A stretch of DNA of 64,000 bases from NCBI RefSeq assembly GCF_002846415.1, contig NZ_PJMX01000001.1:2852001-2916000 (forward strand), in the 5' to 3' direction. The notes below the pieces were generated by a model that was not told the DNA's origin, searched no databases, and worked only from the letters and a program-made list of their open reading frames with translations. Origin of the DNA: Streptomyces sp. TLI_146 (GTDB lineage Bacteria; Actinomycetota; Actinomycetes; Streptomycetales; Streptomycetaceae). Within the stretch, counting starts at the first letter, position 1. Each line of letters begins with the position of its first letter. This document shows positions 34,751-43,535 of the stretch, piece by piece. The position numbers and the translations under genes are program-made.

Positions 34751-36262
34751 TCAGCGCACCCCCTCCCACAAGGCACGTTCCGCCGCCCGCGGGTCCCGGA
34801 CCAGCTCGGTCGGAGCGTGTGGGGAGGCGCCGAAGACCATCGTGGTACGGGTCTCCCGGTCGTAGGCGTCCCAGCCCGGGTCGCCGGTCGCCGCGAAGGC
34901 CACCCATGCGCCGTGCATCGCGTCCGCGAGGTCCTGCGGCGGGTGGTCGCCGAGCATCGGGGCGTACACGGGGTCGCGGAGGTTGTCGAAGACGAAGCCG
35001 AGCTCCGAGCCGTGGCAGGCGCCGAGGAGACCGCCGTACTGCGGCGAGCGCCAGGCGAACTCGTACACGCGCGTGCCGGGCACGGCCTCGGCGACGCGGA
35101 GGGCGGGGATCCGGTAGAACCAGTCGGTCGCCACGGCGTCGAAGAGCTCGCCGGGGCCCGCGCCGGGACGGCTCTCGGCGTAGACGGGCAGCGCCTTGTC
35201 GGGGTCGAGCCCGTACGCCTCGGTCGTCGCGCGCAGCTTCCGCTCGCTCAGGAGGTGCAGCCGTTCGGTGGGGACCAGGAAGAGGCGGTACTCCTCGCGG
35301 TTGCTGCCGACGAGCAGGTCCACCCCGCAGTCGGCGGAGGGCAGCGGCAGCGCGTCCAGGACCGGCTCGAAGGGCATCATGTTGAGCATCGCCTCGCCCC
35401 ACAGCGCCGGGTCCGGGCGGGCGCCCATCTCGGCCCGCAGCCGGGCCTGGGCGGGCAGCAGGTCCCCGAAGGGGACCCGGGCGAACGCCTCGGTCAGCGC
35501 CGTCCCCGTCGCCTCGATGCCCAGCGCGGCCGCGAGGTGCGCCGTGATCAGCTCGGCCGTCGCGGGCCGCAGGAAGTGGTGGGCGGCGCCGCTCTGCAGG
35601 ACCGCCCGGCGGAACAGCCCACGCGCGCGTGGCTGCGCGAGCAGGACGCCGATGCTCATCCCGCCCGCCGACTCACCGAACACGGTCACCCGGTCCGGGT
35701 CGCCGCCGAAGCCCTCGATGTTGTCGCGGACCCACTCCAGGGCGGCGATCTGGTCGAGCAGCCCGCGGTTGTCCGGCCTGCCCGGCAGCCGCAGGAAACC
35801 GTCCGTGCCGAGGCGGTAGTTGACGTTCACGCAGACGACGCCGTCGCGCGCGAAGGCGGTGCCGTCGTACGCCGGTCCCACCCCCGAGCCGTTGGAGAAG
35901 GCCCCGCCGTGCAGCCAGACCATCACCGGCAGGCCGCCGCCCGGCCCGGGGTGCGGGGTCCACACGCTGAGGTTGAGGCAGTCCTCGCCCTGCCCGCCGT
36001 CGGCGTCCGGGATGAGGGCGTCCATGGGCGGGGCGTACGGGGCCCGGGGCGCCGACGGGCCGTGCGCGAAGGCGTCCCGTACGCCCTCCCAGGAGGCCGC
36101 CGGGGCCGGTTCGAAAAACCGCAGCGGCCCGAACGGCGGTGCCGCGTACGGAATGCCGAGGAAGGACGTCACCGCGTCGCTCCCGGTCCGGCCGCGCACC
36201 GCGCCCTGCCGGGTCGTGCACACGTGCGTGGCGGGCGGTTCCACCGGATTGATCGGTTCCAT
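34751..36262 (-). CDS. Type-B carboxylesterase/lipase
   Basis: 503 residues, full length. The catalytic triad can be placed: Ser in FGESAGGMSIG near residue 195, Glu or Asp in the central part, and His in GACHGSELGFVFDN near residue 410. The oxyanion-hole motif VWLHGGAFSNGSG and the family signature EDCLNLSVWTP are intact. No signal peptide is visible, so it is probably cytosolic. It lies 7 bases after the alpha/beta hydrolase stop on the same strand, so the two are likely cotranscribed. The natural ester substrate is unknown. Confidence 0.92.
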   Translation of the reverse strand: MEPINPVEPPATHVCTTRQGAVRGRTGSDAVTSFLGIPYAAPPFGPLRFFEPAPAASWEGVRDAFAHGPSAPRAPYAPPMDALIPDADGGQGEDCLNLSVWTPHPGPGGGLPVMVWLHGGAFSNGSGVGPAYDGTAFARDGVVCVNVNYRLGTDGFLRLPGRPDNRGLLDQIAALEWVRDNIEGFGGDPDRVTVFGESAGGMSIGVLLAQPRARGLFRRAVLQSGAAHHFLRPATAELITAHLAAALGIEATGTALTEAFARVPFGDLLPAQARLRAEMGARPDPALWGEAMLNMMPFEPVLDALPLPSADCGVDLLVGSNREEYRLFLVPTERLHLLSERKLRATTEAYGLDPDKALPVYAESRPGAGPGELFDAVATDWFYRIPALRVAEAVPGTRVYEFAWRSPQYGGLLGACHGSELGFVFDNLRDPVYAPMLGDHPPQDLADAMHGAWVAFAATGDPGWDAYDRETRTTMVFGASPHAPTELVRDPRAAERALWEGVR

Positions 36263-36269
36263 CTGTGCC

Positions 36270-37319
36270 TCAGACTCCTTCGGCCAGCGTCTCCAGCAGG
36301 GCCGCGCCGAACTCCGCCGGGCGTTCGACGTGCACCGCGTGCCCTGATCCGGGCACTGTCACCTCTCGTACCCTGCCGCCCACGCGCGCGTAAAGGGCGA
36401 GAACGTGCCGTGTCTGGGCGACCATGGGCTGGGCCGGGGTGCCGTCCCAGCCGGGCACCGCGCCGATCGCGCCCAGGTGGGCGAGGTCGAAGAGCGAGGT
36501 GTCGGAGACGATCACGTCGTCCTCGCCGCGCACCCAGGTCACCGGCGGTTTCGCGGGGAGTGCGGCGAGAGCGGTGTGCAGGTCGTCGAGGCGGAAGTGG
36601 GTCGGGGCCAGGCAGTTGAGCACTCCGCGCGTGCCCGGGGCGGTGCCGGGCCAGGCCTCGCAGGGCTTGCTGTCGCCGGGGTAGTGGTCGTCGCCGAGCC
36701 GGGTGGCGAGCATCGCCTCGACGTACTCGTCCTCCCTTGCGAGCCGCCGTGGTGGTTTGACGTAGCAGAGGGAGAGCACGTTGCGGGGCGAGAGCGGGGA
36801 CTCCTCGCCCCGGTCGCCCTCGGCAAGCAGCCGTACGAAGTCGGGGTTGGCGGTGCCGCCGCCCGAGCCCGCGCCGTCCGGCGAGTTGAGCCGCCCGTCC
36901 ACGCCCTGGGTGCCGCCGAAGCCGTACGGGGACACCGGGTTGACCATTGTCAGCGAGCGCACCATGGCAGGCCGGTCCCTCATGTGTTGCAGCACCACAC
37001 CGCCTCCCATGGACCAGCCGACGAAGTGTGCGCGCTCCATATGCAGCGCTTCGAGGAGCGCCATCAAGTCGTCGGCGTAGTCGCGCAGTCCACGGGTCGC
37101 GTCGACCGGCAGCGGATCGGTGCCGCCGAAGCCTCGCAGGTCGACGGCGACCGGCCGGTAGCGCTCGGGCAGGGCGAGCATGGCGTCCTGCCAGAAGGCG
37201 GAGGAGGAGACGTTTCCATGTACGAAGACGACCGGTTCGCCCGCGTCCCTGGAGGCGTCCTCCAGGATGTGCTGGGTGAGCCGGGCGGTCGGTACCCGGC
37301 GGGCGGTGAGAGTGGGCAT
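36270..37319 (-). CDS. Alpha/beta hydrolase
   Basis: 349 residues. The fold is clear from VVFVHGNVSSSAFWQDAM (oxyanion hole), the nucleophile elbow GWSMGGGVVLQHM with Ser near residue 115, an acidic residue in VRGEDDVIVSD, and the His in PGSGHAVHVERP near the C-terminus. A cap insert of about 110 residues lies between the elbow and the acid. It resembles haloperoxidase/epoxide hydrolase-like enzymes, but the substrate is not predictable. The carboxylesterase gene follows after 7 bases, giving a probable two-gene ester- or lactone-degrading operon. Confidence 0.9.
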   Translation of the reverse strand: MPTLTARRVPTARLTQHILEDASRDAGEPVVFVHGNVSSSAFWQDAMLALPERYRPVAVDLRGFGGTDPLPVDATRGLRDYADDLMALLEALHMERAHFVGWSMGGGVVLQHMRDRPAMVRSLTMVNPVSPYGFGGTQGVDGRLNSPDGAGSGGGTANPDFVRLLAEGDRGEESPLSPRNVLSLCYVKPPRRLAREDEYVEAMLATRLGDDHYPGDSKPCEAWPGTAPGTRGVLNCLAPTHFRLDDLHTALAALPAKPPVTWVRGEDDVIVSDTSLFDLAHLGAIGAVPGWDGTPAQPMVAQTRHVLALYARVGGRVREVTVPGSGHAVHVERPAEFGAALLETLAEGV

Positions 37320-37368
37320 ACGGGCCGTCCTTCGGCTTCGGGAGCTCGGGCTCTCAAGGGGCGGTGGG

Positions 37369-38685
37369 TCAGGCCAGCCAGGCGGCGACCTGGGCCTCAG
37401 AGGCGCTGTTCCAGCCGAGTTCGAGGTGGTTGGCCCCGGTCACCGTGGCCTTGCCGCCGACCGTGGCGACGCCGGTCGTGTCGAGCGCGCTGGAGACGAA
37501 GACGACCCCGTCGCTCGGGCCCCGGTTCTCGTTGAAGATGCCTATGACGTCCGGCGAGCCGCCCGCGAGCAGGTACGTAGTGACGGAGGCGGGGATTCCG
37601 GCGCGCTGCAGCGGGGCGACCAGCGAGCCCGCCTCGATGGCCGGCTGGATGCCGTCACCGGCCGTGTAGAAGCCCTGGCCTCCGTAATACGTCGTGTACC
37701 AGTCCTGCGCCGACTGGTCGACGCCGTACACGCCGTCCCAGCGGGCCAGCATCTGCCGCTGGCCCGGGTAGTCGTCGTAGCCGCCGGACGGCGTCATGGA
37801 GAACTCGGGGTGCGCCGTGTACGTCCCGTAGCAGGTCATCCGGGAGTGCGGGGAGGGTGCGTTGATCTTGCCGCCGCACTCCGGCCAGATCGAGAAGTCA
37901 TGGGCCCAGCCGTGGGCGTACGGGTAGTCGAAGCCGCCGTTGGGGCCGCCGAGCGTGATCAGCTTCCGTACGTCACCGGCGTAGCCGCGACCCCAGGAGG
38001 GCTTGAGGGACGAGACGTACGCGCGCGTGGAGAGCTCCCCCTTGCTCCAGCCGACCAGGTCCACCTGGGCGACGCCCAGCTTGGCCTTGATGAGGGCGAC
38101 GGCGTCGCCGACGGCCTGCGCCTGCATCAGGTTGTCGCCCTGCTTGTGGGCGAAGCCGACGGCGAAGACGCGGTGGCCGCGGGCCGCCAGGTACTGCATC
38201 AGGCCGGTCGAGGGGCACGACAGCGCGCCGCAGCCGTAGCCGCCGGACTCGCCGGGGTTGGCCCAGGCCCGGTCGGCGGTGTCGTTGGCGCCGTGCACCA
38301 GGAGGACGGGGGTGGCCTTGGCGCCGGTGTTCCAGCCGGGGGCAGAGTAGAGCAGGAAGCGGTCGGAGGTGGGGCGGGCGACGCCGCCGAAATAGGTGAC
38401 GCGGACGCCGTCCTGGTTGCCGCGGCCGTCCGGCGGATAGCCCTCGGAGGCGGCCGCCTGGAAGCCCGGCGTGGTGTCGCGGTAGCGCTCGACCTTCTCC
38501 CAGCCGTTGGTGACGGTGCCGGAGCCGTAGGAGGCCTCCTGGGTGAGGTACGGGGGTGGGGCGGCGGTGCTGCCCTCCGGGGCGCTGCTGCCGGCTGTGG
38601 CGGTGCCTCCCGCCGTCAGGAGCGCGCCGAGCGCCGCTGTCACGGCGAGCGCCGCCCTCCATCCCCCACGGTGTCCGCTACGCAC
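37369..38685 (-). CDS. Secreted lipase/esterase
   Basis: 438 residues; GTG start at 38683-38685 with GAGGGGG upstream. A signal peptide (about residues 1-31, ending near TATAGSS) precedes the mature enzyme. The lipase fold is indicated by VLLVHGANDTADRAW and the nucleophile elbow VDLVGWSKGELSTRAY. Its sequence GWSKG has Lys where most lipases have a small or His residue. Further blocks are ITLGGPNGG and GANHLELGW, the probable His region. It is likely an extracellular triacylglycerol lipase or PHB-depolymerase-like enzyme. Transcribed in the same direction as the two hydrolases downstream. Confidence 0.85.
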   Translation of the reverse strand: MRSGHRGGWRAALAVTAALGALLTAGGTATAGSSAPEGSTAAPPPYLTQEASYGSGTVTNGWEKVERYRDTTPGFQAAASEGYPPDGRGNQDGVRVTYFGGVARPTSDRFLLYSAPGWNTGAKATPVLLVHGANDTADRAWANPGESGGYGCGALSCPSTGLMQYLAARGHRVFAVGFAHKQGDNLMQAQAVGDAVALIKAKLGVAQVDLVGWSKGELSTRAYVSSLKPSWGRGYAGDVRKLITLGGPNGGFDYPYAHGWAHDFSIWPECGGKINAPSPHSRMTCYGTYTAHPEFSMTPSGGYDDYPGQRQMLARWDGVYGVDQSAQDWYTTYYGGQGFYTAGDGIQPAIEAGSLVAPLQRAGIPASVTTYLLAGGSPDVIGIFNENRGPSDGVVFVSSALDTTGVATVGGKATVTGANHLELGWNSASEAQVAAWLA

Positions 38686-38894
38686 GTCCGGGCCCCCTCT
38701 GCCTAGGCTGATCTGGCTGCGACCACGACGCTAGGCAGCCGGTACATGGGTCGGGGATATGCGCGCGCCACATAACCAGGCCGATGGATATGGGGCCGAG
38801 CGTGTGCGAGCCACCGACCGGAGGCCCGTCGAGGCGGCGTAGCCCGGCCGGCCGCGCACGGGATGCCCGGGTGGCGTGCACCGGGCAGGGTGGC

Positions 38895-38940
38895 GGTACT
38901 GACCGCCGTACCACCGCCGCACACCGTACAGACCGTACAG
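38895..38940. promoter_or_regulatory. Short repeats upstream of the lipoprotein gene
   Basis: An inverted repeat GGTAC-N8-GTACC (38895-38912) is followed by two perfect tandem copies of ACCGTACAG (38923-38931, 38932-38940), directly before the ribosome binding site. Possible regulator sites; no regulator is identified. Confidence 0.35.
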
Positions 38941-38953
38941 ACGAGGACCGCTC

Positions 38954-39373
38954 ATGTCCGTGCCTGTGTCCCAGCTCGCGCCGCGCCCGTCCGAGCCGTC
39001 CCCGTCCCCGTCGGGGCGCTCCACATGGGCGCGGTCGGCGTCCGTAAGGAGGCGGCTCGGCTTCGCCGCCGGGGCGTCGCTGCTCGCGCTCGCCACCGCG
39101 GCCTGCTCCGGCCTCGGCCGTACGGCGGTCGGCACCTTCTCGTACTCGACCGCGGCGGAGCGGATCGTCAAGATCAGCAGCCCGCCGATCAAGGGCTGCC
39201 ACCGGATGGCGCCGACGGGCGCCACGGCCGTCCTCAACAACACGCTGGCGGACGTCCGCGTGTACCGGACGCTGGACTGCCGCGGCAAGGAGATGGCGTA
39301 CATCCCGAGCCGTCTCGGGGACAACATCGCACCGAACACCCGGCCCTGGCGCAGCTACGCGTTCGTGCACTGA
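38954..39373 (+). CDS. Putative small lipoprotein
   Basis: 139 residues; ATG at 38954 with GAGGA upstream. A long Ser/Pro-rich n-region is followed by RRRLGFAAGASLLALATAAC, a signal segment ending in a lipobox-like ATAAC near residue 51. The start might therefore be further downstream. The mature part of about 88 residues contains Cys residues at CHRM and DCRG and no domain I recognise. It is divergent from the secreted lipase gene. Confidence 0.7.
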   Translation: MSVPVSQLAPRPSEPSPSPSGRSTWARSASVRRRLGFAAGASLLALATAACSGLGRTAVGTFSYSTAAERIVKISSPPIKGCHRMAPTGATAVLNNTLADVRVYRTLDCRGKEMAYIPSRLGDNIAPNTRPWRSYAFVH

Positions 39374-39404
39374 CGCCGGGCGGGGCGCGTACCGGGCGTA
39401 CGGA

Positions 39405-40331
39405 TCACAGCTCGAACCACCCGTGCCCGCGGTACCAGTGCTCGCCCGCGAGCAGATGGCCGGCGACGGCGCGCTCCACGGCGGTCCGCTGGAGCAGCGC
39501 CTCCACGGGCAGGTCCGGATCCCCGAAGACGAAGAAGACAGGGAGCCGATCGTCCGCTTCCGTCTCCCGATACGGGGTGCGGAACCGGCGCTGGAAGCGG
39601 ACGATGTTGGACTCCTCGGGCAGGTACTTCTCCAGCTGCGGATCGAGCAGCCATGAGTGGCAGACCGCGACCCGGTACGTCTCCTCGGGGTAGTGGAGCG
39701 CGAAGAAGTCCTTGGCCAGCGCGAGCGAGGCGTCGCACGCCTGCGGGGTCAACGGCCCCCGGAAGTCCGGTATGTGGATGCTGAGGCAGGCGTCGCCGGG
39801 CCCGAGCGGCAGCCCGGCGGCCCGCACCGCCTCACCGGTCCGCTTCCCAAGCCTGTCCCGCTGGAACTGCAACCGCCCCACCTGGTAGAGCTCCCCGCGA
39901 AAGTGCCGCCACAGCCAGCGCGGGTCCAGCAGACCGGCGTTCCCGTACCGCCTGCGGTGAATGGCCAGGTGGCGCCCTAAGTCGGCGAGGGTGCGGCGGG
40001 CGATGTCGGCGGGCACGGCGCGTTCGTCGTGGTACGCGCGCGTATGCGGCAGTGCGGCGAGCAGGACGAGGACGGGAAAGAGTCGCCGGACGGCCGCCGC
40101 TCCCCCCAACCCCTCGGAAACCGCGGGCATTTCAGGCTGAAACCCGACCTCGCCGATGTCCCGCACGAGCGCCCGAACGGACTCTTCCAGCAGCCCGCCC
40201 GCTTCCGGATCGCCCTCCAACCTCCGGGCGATCCGCACGAGTTCATTGATGTCCTCGTGCGGTACGGCGAGGTCGAGCAGCACCTCGGCCAACTCGTCCC
40301 CCACCGGCAACAGCGCGTCCTCGTCCACCAT
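39405..40331 (-). CDS. Acyltransferase-domain protein (GNAT-like C-terminal domain)
   Basis: 308 residues from the ATG at 40329-40331, with AGGGTGA five bases upstream; a GTG three codons earlier is possible. The N-terminal 130 residues are helical. The C-terminal half carries the pattern LSIHIPDFRGPLTPQACDAS, AKDFFALHYPEETYRVAVCHSWLLDPQL and NIVRFQRRF, typical of a two-domain actinobacterial acyltransferase group with a GNAT-like fold. The acyl donor and acceptor are unknown. It stands alone on the minus strand. Confidence 0.75.
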   Translation of the reverse strand: MVDEDALLPVGDELAEVLLDLAVPHEDINELVRIARRLEGDPEAGGLLEESVRALVRDIGEVGFQPEMPAVSEGLGGAAAVRRLFPVLVLLAALPHTRAYHDERAVPADIARRTLADLGRHLAIHRRRYGNAGLLDPRWLWRHFRGELYQVGRLQFQRDRLGKRTGEAVRAAGLPLGPGDACLSIHIPDFRGPLTPQACDASLALAKDFFALHYPEETYRVAVCHSWLLDPQLEKYLPEESNIVRFQRRFRTPYRETEADDRLPVFFVFGDPDLPVEALLQRTAVERAVAGHLLAGEHWYRGHGWFEL

Positions 40332-40450
40332 GCGCGTCACCCTATGCGGCACCCGGTCACGGGATCCGGGGTTGCCGTGCGGCGAAGCCCCATCGAACAG
40401 CCCGATCCAGCCACCCAGTGGGTAAAATTCCTCTGGAAGAGGCGATGGCG

Positions 40451-40711
40451 ATGCGCACTGGGAGTGAACCCACGACCGCGCGCAGTCCCCTGCGGATGCG
40501 GTTCTGGCTGAGCGTATGGGGCCTGATCTGGGCCCTAGCAGGCACGGCGGGCTTCGCCTTGGAGGACCGCCCCGGGTGGATGGGGGCGTGCGCGGCACTC
40601 GCCCTGGTGATCGCGATCGACCTCACCATGATCATCCACCACATCCATCAGGGGCCCCACTACCAGCCGGGCCCTGACGTTCCCCCCTATGAGCCGCCTC
40701 GGCGGCGTTAG
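40451..40711 (+). CDS. Small membrane protein
   Basis: 86 residues from the ATG at 40451, chosen because GGAAGAGG ends 8 bases upstream; an ATG two codons earlier is too close to it. Two hydrophobic segments (FWLSVWGLIWALAGTAGFAL and ACAALALVIAIDLTMII) suggest a membrane hairpin. It ends with a His/Pro-rich tail (IHHIHQGPHYQPGPDVPP). This resembles small conserved Streptomyces membrane proteins of unknown function. Its stop codon overlaps the stop of the convergent TPR gene. Confidence 0.7.
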   Translation: MRTGSEPTTARSPLRMRFWLSVWGLIWALAGTAGFALEDRPGWMGACAALALVIAIDLTMIIHHIHQGPHYQPGPDVPPYEPPRRR

Positions 40712-41079
40712 GCGTCGTCCACGTCGAACCGCGCCGCCTCCACATACTCCGGCTTCGGGTCCAGGGCCGCCGCCAGGCGGAAGTGGCGGACCGCCTGGTC
40801 GGGGCGGGCCGTGCGTTCGTAGGTGCGGGCCAGGGCGAAGTGGGCGAAGGCGTTGTCCGGTTCGCGTTCCAGGACCAGCTGGAATTCCAGTTCCGCCGCG
40901 CGGAGTTGGGCCGCGGCGAAGAACGCGCGGGCGCGCAGGAGGCGGGCGGCGGTGTTCTCGGGGTGGGCCGCGACGACCGAGTCGAGGAGCTTCACCGCGC
41001 CGCGAGGGTCACGGGCAGCCAGCAGCTGCTCCGCCGCGCGGAAGTCGATGACGTGCGTTTCCGGGGTGCTCTCGGCCAC
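40708..41079 (-). CDS. Tetratricopeptide-repeat protein
   Basis: 123 residues from the GTG at 41077-41079, supported by AAAGGA seven bases upstream. About three TPR units are visible, for example GAVKLLDSVVAAHPENTAAR, AELEFQLVLEREPDNAFAHF and RTARPDQAVRHFRLAAALDP. This is a small all-helical scaffold, probably a protein-protein adapter in the cytosol. The stop TAA (40708-40710) overlaps the TAG of the convergent gene, so no space for a terminator exists between them. Confidence 0.88.
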   Translation of the reverse strand: MAESTPETHVIDFRAAEQLLAARDPRGAVKLLDSVVAAHPENTAARLLRARAFFAAAQLRAAELEFQLVLEREPDNAFAHFALARTYERTARPDQAVRHFRLAAALDPKPEYVEAARFDVDDA

Positions 41080-41172
41080 GGTCGAGTCCTTTCCCTCGCT
41101 GCGCGATGACAACGCACTGCCCAGTTCCCGTATTCCGTATTCATTCCGCCCGTCACGGAGTGCGAGGCGCGC

Positions 41173-41559
41173 TCACAGCGCGGCCATCGCCAGGACCAGA
41201 CCCACGGCCAGTACGGCGGCTCCTGCCGCTACAAACGTACGGTCCAGGCCCGTTCGTTCCCGACCCAGCAGAATGACCTCGCGCGGGTCGGCCGGGTCGT
41301 AGGAGAGGTGCACGCGCGCGCCCGGGGTCAGTGGCTCGCGCCGCGTGGGCGGTACGGGGGACGGCAGCTCTAGGACCCGGCCGTCGGCCGTCTCGTACTG
41401 GAGGAGCGGGCGCCCGGAGCCGGGCGGGGCGGGCTTGACCAGCGCCCAGGTAGCGGCGCCGGCCGCCGCGATGCGCCGGGTCTCCCGCAGCCCGTACGCA
41501 CCGGCCAGCAGTGCCACCAGCCCGCCGAAGACCGTGAAACCCGCCAGTACGAAGAGCAC
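41173..41559 (-). CDS. DUF3592-type membrane protein
   Basis: 128 residues; GTG at 41557-41559, with no strong ribosome binding site. The start is not certain. A transmembrane segment at each end (VLAGFTVFGGLVALLAGAYG and FVAAGAAVLAVGLVLAMAAL) flanks a soluble loop. The loop contains LLQYETADGRVLELPSP and VHLSYDPADPREVIL, the DUF3592 pattern. The function is unknown. It is in the same orientation as, and 67 bases after, coaE. Confidence 0.8.
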   Translation of the reverse strand: MLFVLAGFTVFGGLVALLAGAYGLRETRRIAAAGAATWALVKPAPPGSGRPLLQYETADGRVLELPSPVPPTRREPLTPGARVHLSYDPADPREVILLGRERTGLDRTFVAAGAAVLAVGLVLAMAAL

Positions 41560-41626
41560 ATCGGGATCGTAATCCCGGGGGGTGAGGTGGTGCGGGGATT
41601 TGAGACTTCCTGCCGGCAGACTCGGC

Positions 41627-42229
41627 CTAGCGTGCGGCCGCCCGCTCCAGGAGCTCGCCCCACACCTTCCTGACCTGCGGTTCCAGCGCCTCCAGCGGCC
41701 CGTCGTTGTCGATGACCAGGTCCGCCACAGCCAGCCGCTGCTCGCGCGTCGCCTGGGCCGCCATCCGCGCCTCGGCCTCCGGCTTCGCCATGCCGCGCAG
41801 CCGCGTCAGCCGGTCCAGCTGCGTGGCGGGGGCGGCGTCGACGACCACCACCAGGTCGTACAGCGGGGCCAGACCGTTCTCGGTCAGCAGCGGGACGTCG
41901 TGGATCACCACTGAGTCGGGGCCCGCGGCTGCCTCCAGCTCCGCCGAGCGCGCGCCGACCAGCGGGTGGACGATGCCGTTCAGGACAGCGAGCTTCGCGG
42001 GGTCGGCGAAGACGATCGCACCCAGGGCAGGGCGGTCCAGGGTGCCGTCCGCCGTGAGGATCCCGGCGCCGAACGCCTCGACCACCGCCGCCAGCCCCGG
42101 GGTTCCGGGCTCGACCACCTCGCGGGCGATCTTGTCGGCGTCGATCAGCACCGCCCCGTACGAGACGAGCATGCGCGACACTTCGCTCTTGCCGGCGCCG
42201 ATTCCGCCGGTCAGGCCCACCTTCAGCAT
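41627..42229 (-). CDS. coaE: Dephospho-CoA kinase
   Basis: 200 residues, the normal length. The N-terminal P-loop [14 protein letters not shown] is followed by [15 protein letters not shown] and [12 protein letters not shown], the substrate-binding and lid regions, and [13 protein letters not shown]. It phosphorylates the 3'-OH of dephospho-CoA, the last step of coenzyme A synthesis. TAGGCT 7 bases before the ATG may be a -10 for a leaderless transcript, but no -35 is convincing. A small GGCCC-TTC-GGGCC hairpin lies between it and the PAC2 gene. Confidence 0.96.
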   Translation of the reverse strand: MLKVGLTGGIGAGKSEVSRMLVSYGAVLIDADKIAREVVEPGTPGLAAVVEAFGAGILTADGTLDRPALGAIVFADPAKLAVLNGIVHPLVGARSAELEAAAGPDSVVIHDVPLLTENGLAPLYDLVVVVDAAPATQLDRLTRLRGMAKPEAEARMAAQATREQRLAVADLVIDNDGPLEALEPQVRKVWGELLERAAAR

Positions 42230-42321
42230 GAGCGGCAGCCTAAAGGATGCCGCTCATGCCGTACGCTCCCAGGCCCTTCGGGCCGTTGCGCCGGACCACC
42301 ACCGGAGCCGGCGCCCGGCCG

Positions 42322-43260
42322 TCAGACGTCTCCCTCGCGCTCCGCGAGGAACCGCTCGAACTCGCGGCCCAGTTCGTCCGCCGACGGCAGGTCCGCCGGT
42401 TCGGCGACCAGGTTGCCCCGGGTCTCGGCGCCCGCGATCGCGTCGTACTGGTGCTCAAGTCCCTGCACGAGCGTGACGAGTTCCTCGTCGCCCTCGCCGA
42501 TCTGGCGCTCGATCTCCGTCTGGGTGCGCTGTGCCTCGGTCCGCAGACCGTGGGCGATGCTCGGCAGCACCAGGCCCGTGGCCGCCGTGATGGCCTCCAG
42601 GGCGGTCAGCGCGGCGTCCGGGTAGGCCGACCGCGCCACGTAGTGCGGGACGTGCGTGGCCACGCCGAGGACGTCATGTCCGGCCTCCATCAGCCGGTAC
42701 TCGATCAACGACTCGGCGCTGCCGGGCACTTGCGCCTCGTCGAAGGGCGAGCGGTGACCCGGCATCAGGTCCGTGCGGTTGCCGTGCGGCGTGATGCCGA
42801 CGGGGCGGGTGTGCGGAACGCCCATCGGAATGCCGTGGAAGTTGACCGAAAGGCGTACACCGAGGCGCTCGACGATCTGCCGTACGGCGACGGCGAAACG
42901 CTCCCACTCCACGTCCGGCTCCGGGCCGGACATCAGCAGAAACGGCGCGCCCGTGGCGTCCTGCACCAGGCGCACCTCGATCGCGGGGGTCTCGAAGTCC
43001 GTCCAGCGGTCCCGCTTGAAGGTCAGCAGCGGCCGGCGGGCGCGGTAGTCGACAAGTCTGTCGTGGTCGAAGCGCGCCACCACCTGGTGGGGCAGGCTGT
43101 CCAGCAGCTTCCCGACGATCTGCTCGCCGGTCTCACCCGCATCGATGTATCCGTCGAAGTGGTACAGCATGACCAGGCCGGCCGACTCCTGCGCGAGCGC
43201 CATGTCGACGACTGCGAGGCCCTTCGGCTCCCATTCGTACAAACCCTGCGGATCAAGCAC
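42322..43260 (-). CDS. PAC2-family protein
   Basis: 312 residues; GTG at 43258-43260 with GAGGAG 8 bases upstream. The PAC2 fold (proteasome assembly chaperone 2-like, ATP-grasp-related) is indicated by [20 protein letters not shown] at the N-terminus, [23 protein letters not shown] in the middle and [19 protein letters not shown]. Actinobacteria have proteasomes, but PAC2 proteins there have no proven role in assembly. The C-terminal 60 residues form a charged helix. Upstream of coaE on the same strand. Confidence 0.9.
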   Translation of the reverse strand: MLDPQGLYEWEPKGLAVVDMALAQESAGLVMLYHFDGYIDAGETGEQIVGKLLDSLPHQVVARFDHDRLVDYRARRPLLTFKRDRWTDFETPAIEVRLVQDATGAPFLLMSGPEPDVEWERFAVAVRQIVERLGVRLSVNFHGIPMGVPHTRPVGITPHGNRTDLMPGHRSPFDEAQVPGSAESLIEYRLMEAGHDVLGVATHVPHYVARSAYPDAALTALEAITAATGLVLPSIAHGLRTEAQRTQTEIERQIGEGDEELVTLVQGLEHQYDAIAGAETRGNLVAEPADLPSADELGREFERFLAEREGDV

Positions 43261-43409
43261 GATTACCGCTCCTCCTCGTGTTCGTAGGGAAGAACGCCCC
43301 GTCGGACAACGGCATTCCCGCGCGCGTGCGTTTCACATGCTGTTCTCACAACGGCCGGAACGGGGCTCTGCCCGGCCCGGTCCGCCATTTCCGGCCACTG
43401 GTCCGGACC

Positions 43410-43438
43410 TTGACATGCCCACACACCCTCCCTACCGT
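43410..43438 (+). promoter_or_regulatory. Strong sigma70-type promoter
   Basis: TTGACA (43410-43415), 17 bases, TACCGT (43433-43438): a perfect -35 and a good -10 for HrdB. The start would be near 43445, giving a leader of about 90 bases for the secreted beta-helix gene. Confidence 0.7.
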
Positions 43439-43535
43439 CACCTGACGACGCAGAGTTCAGAAACGCGTCCAGTGTTCAGGTAAGAGAACTTCCCGCGTAC
43501 GAGAACGGTTCCCCCACCTCGCCCGGAGGACCCCC

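Noticed and set aside
42240..42458. Small minus-strand frame between coaE and the PAC2 gene
   Set aside because: Mostly within the PAC2 coding region in another frame, no ribosome binding site, and its tail covers a small hairpin.
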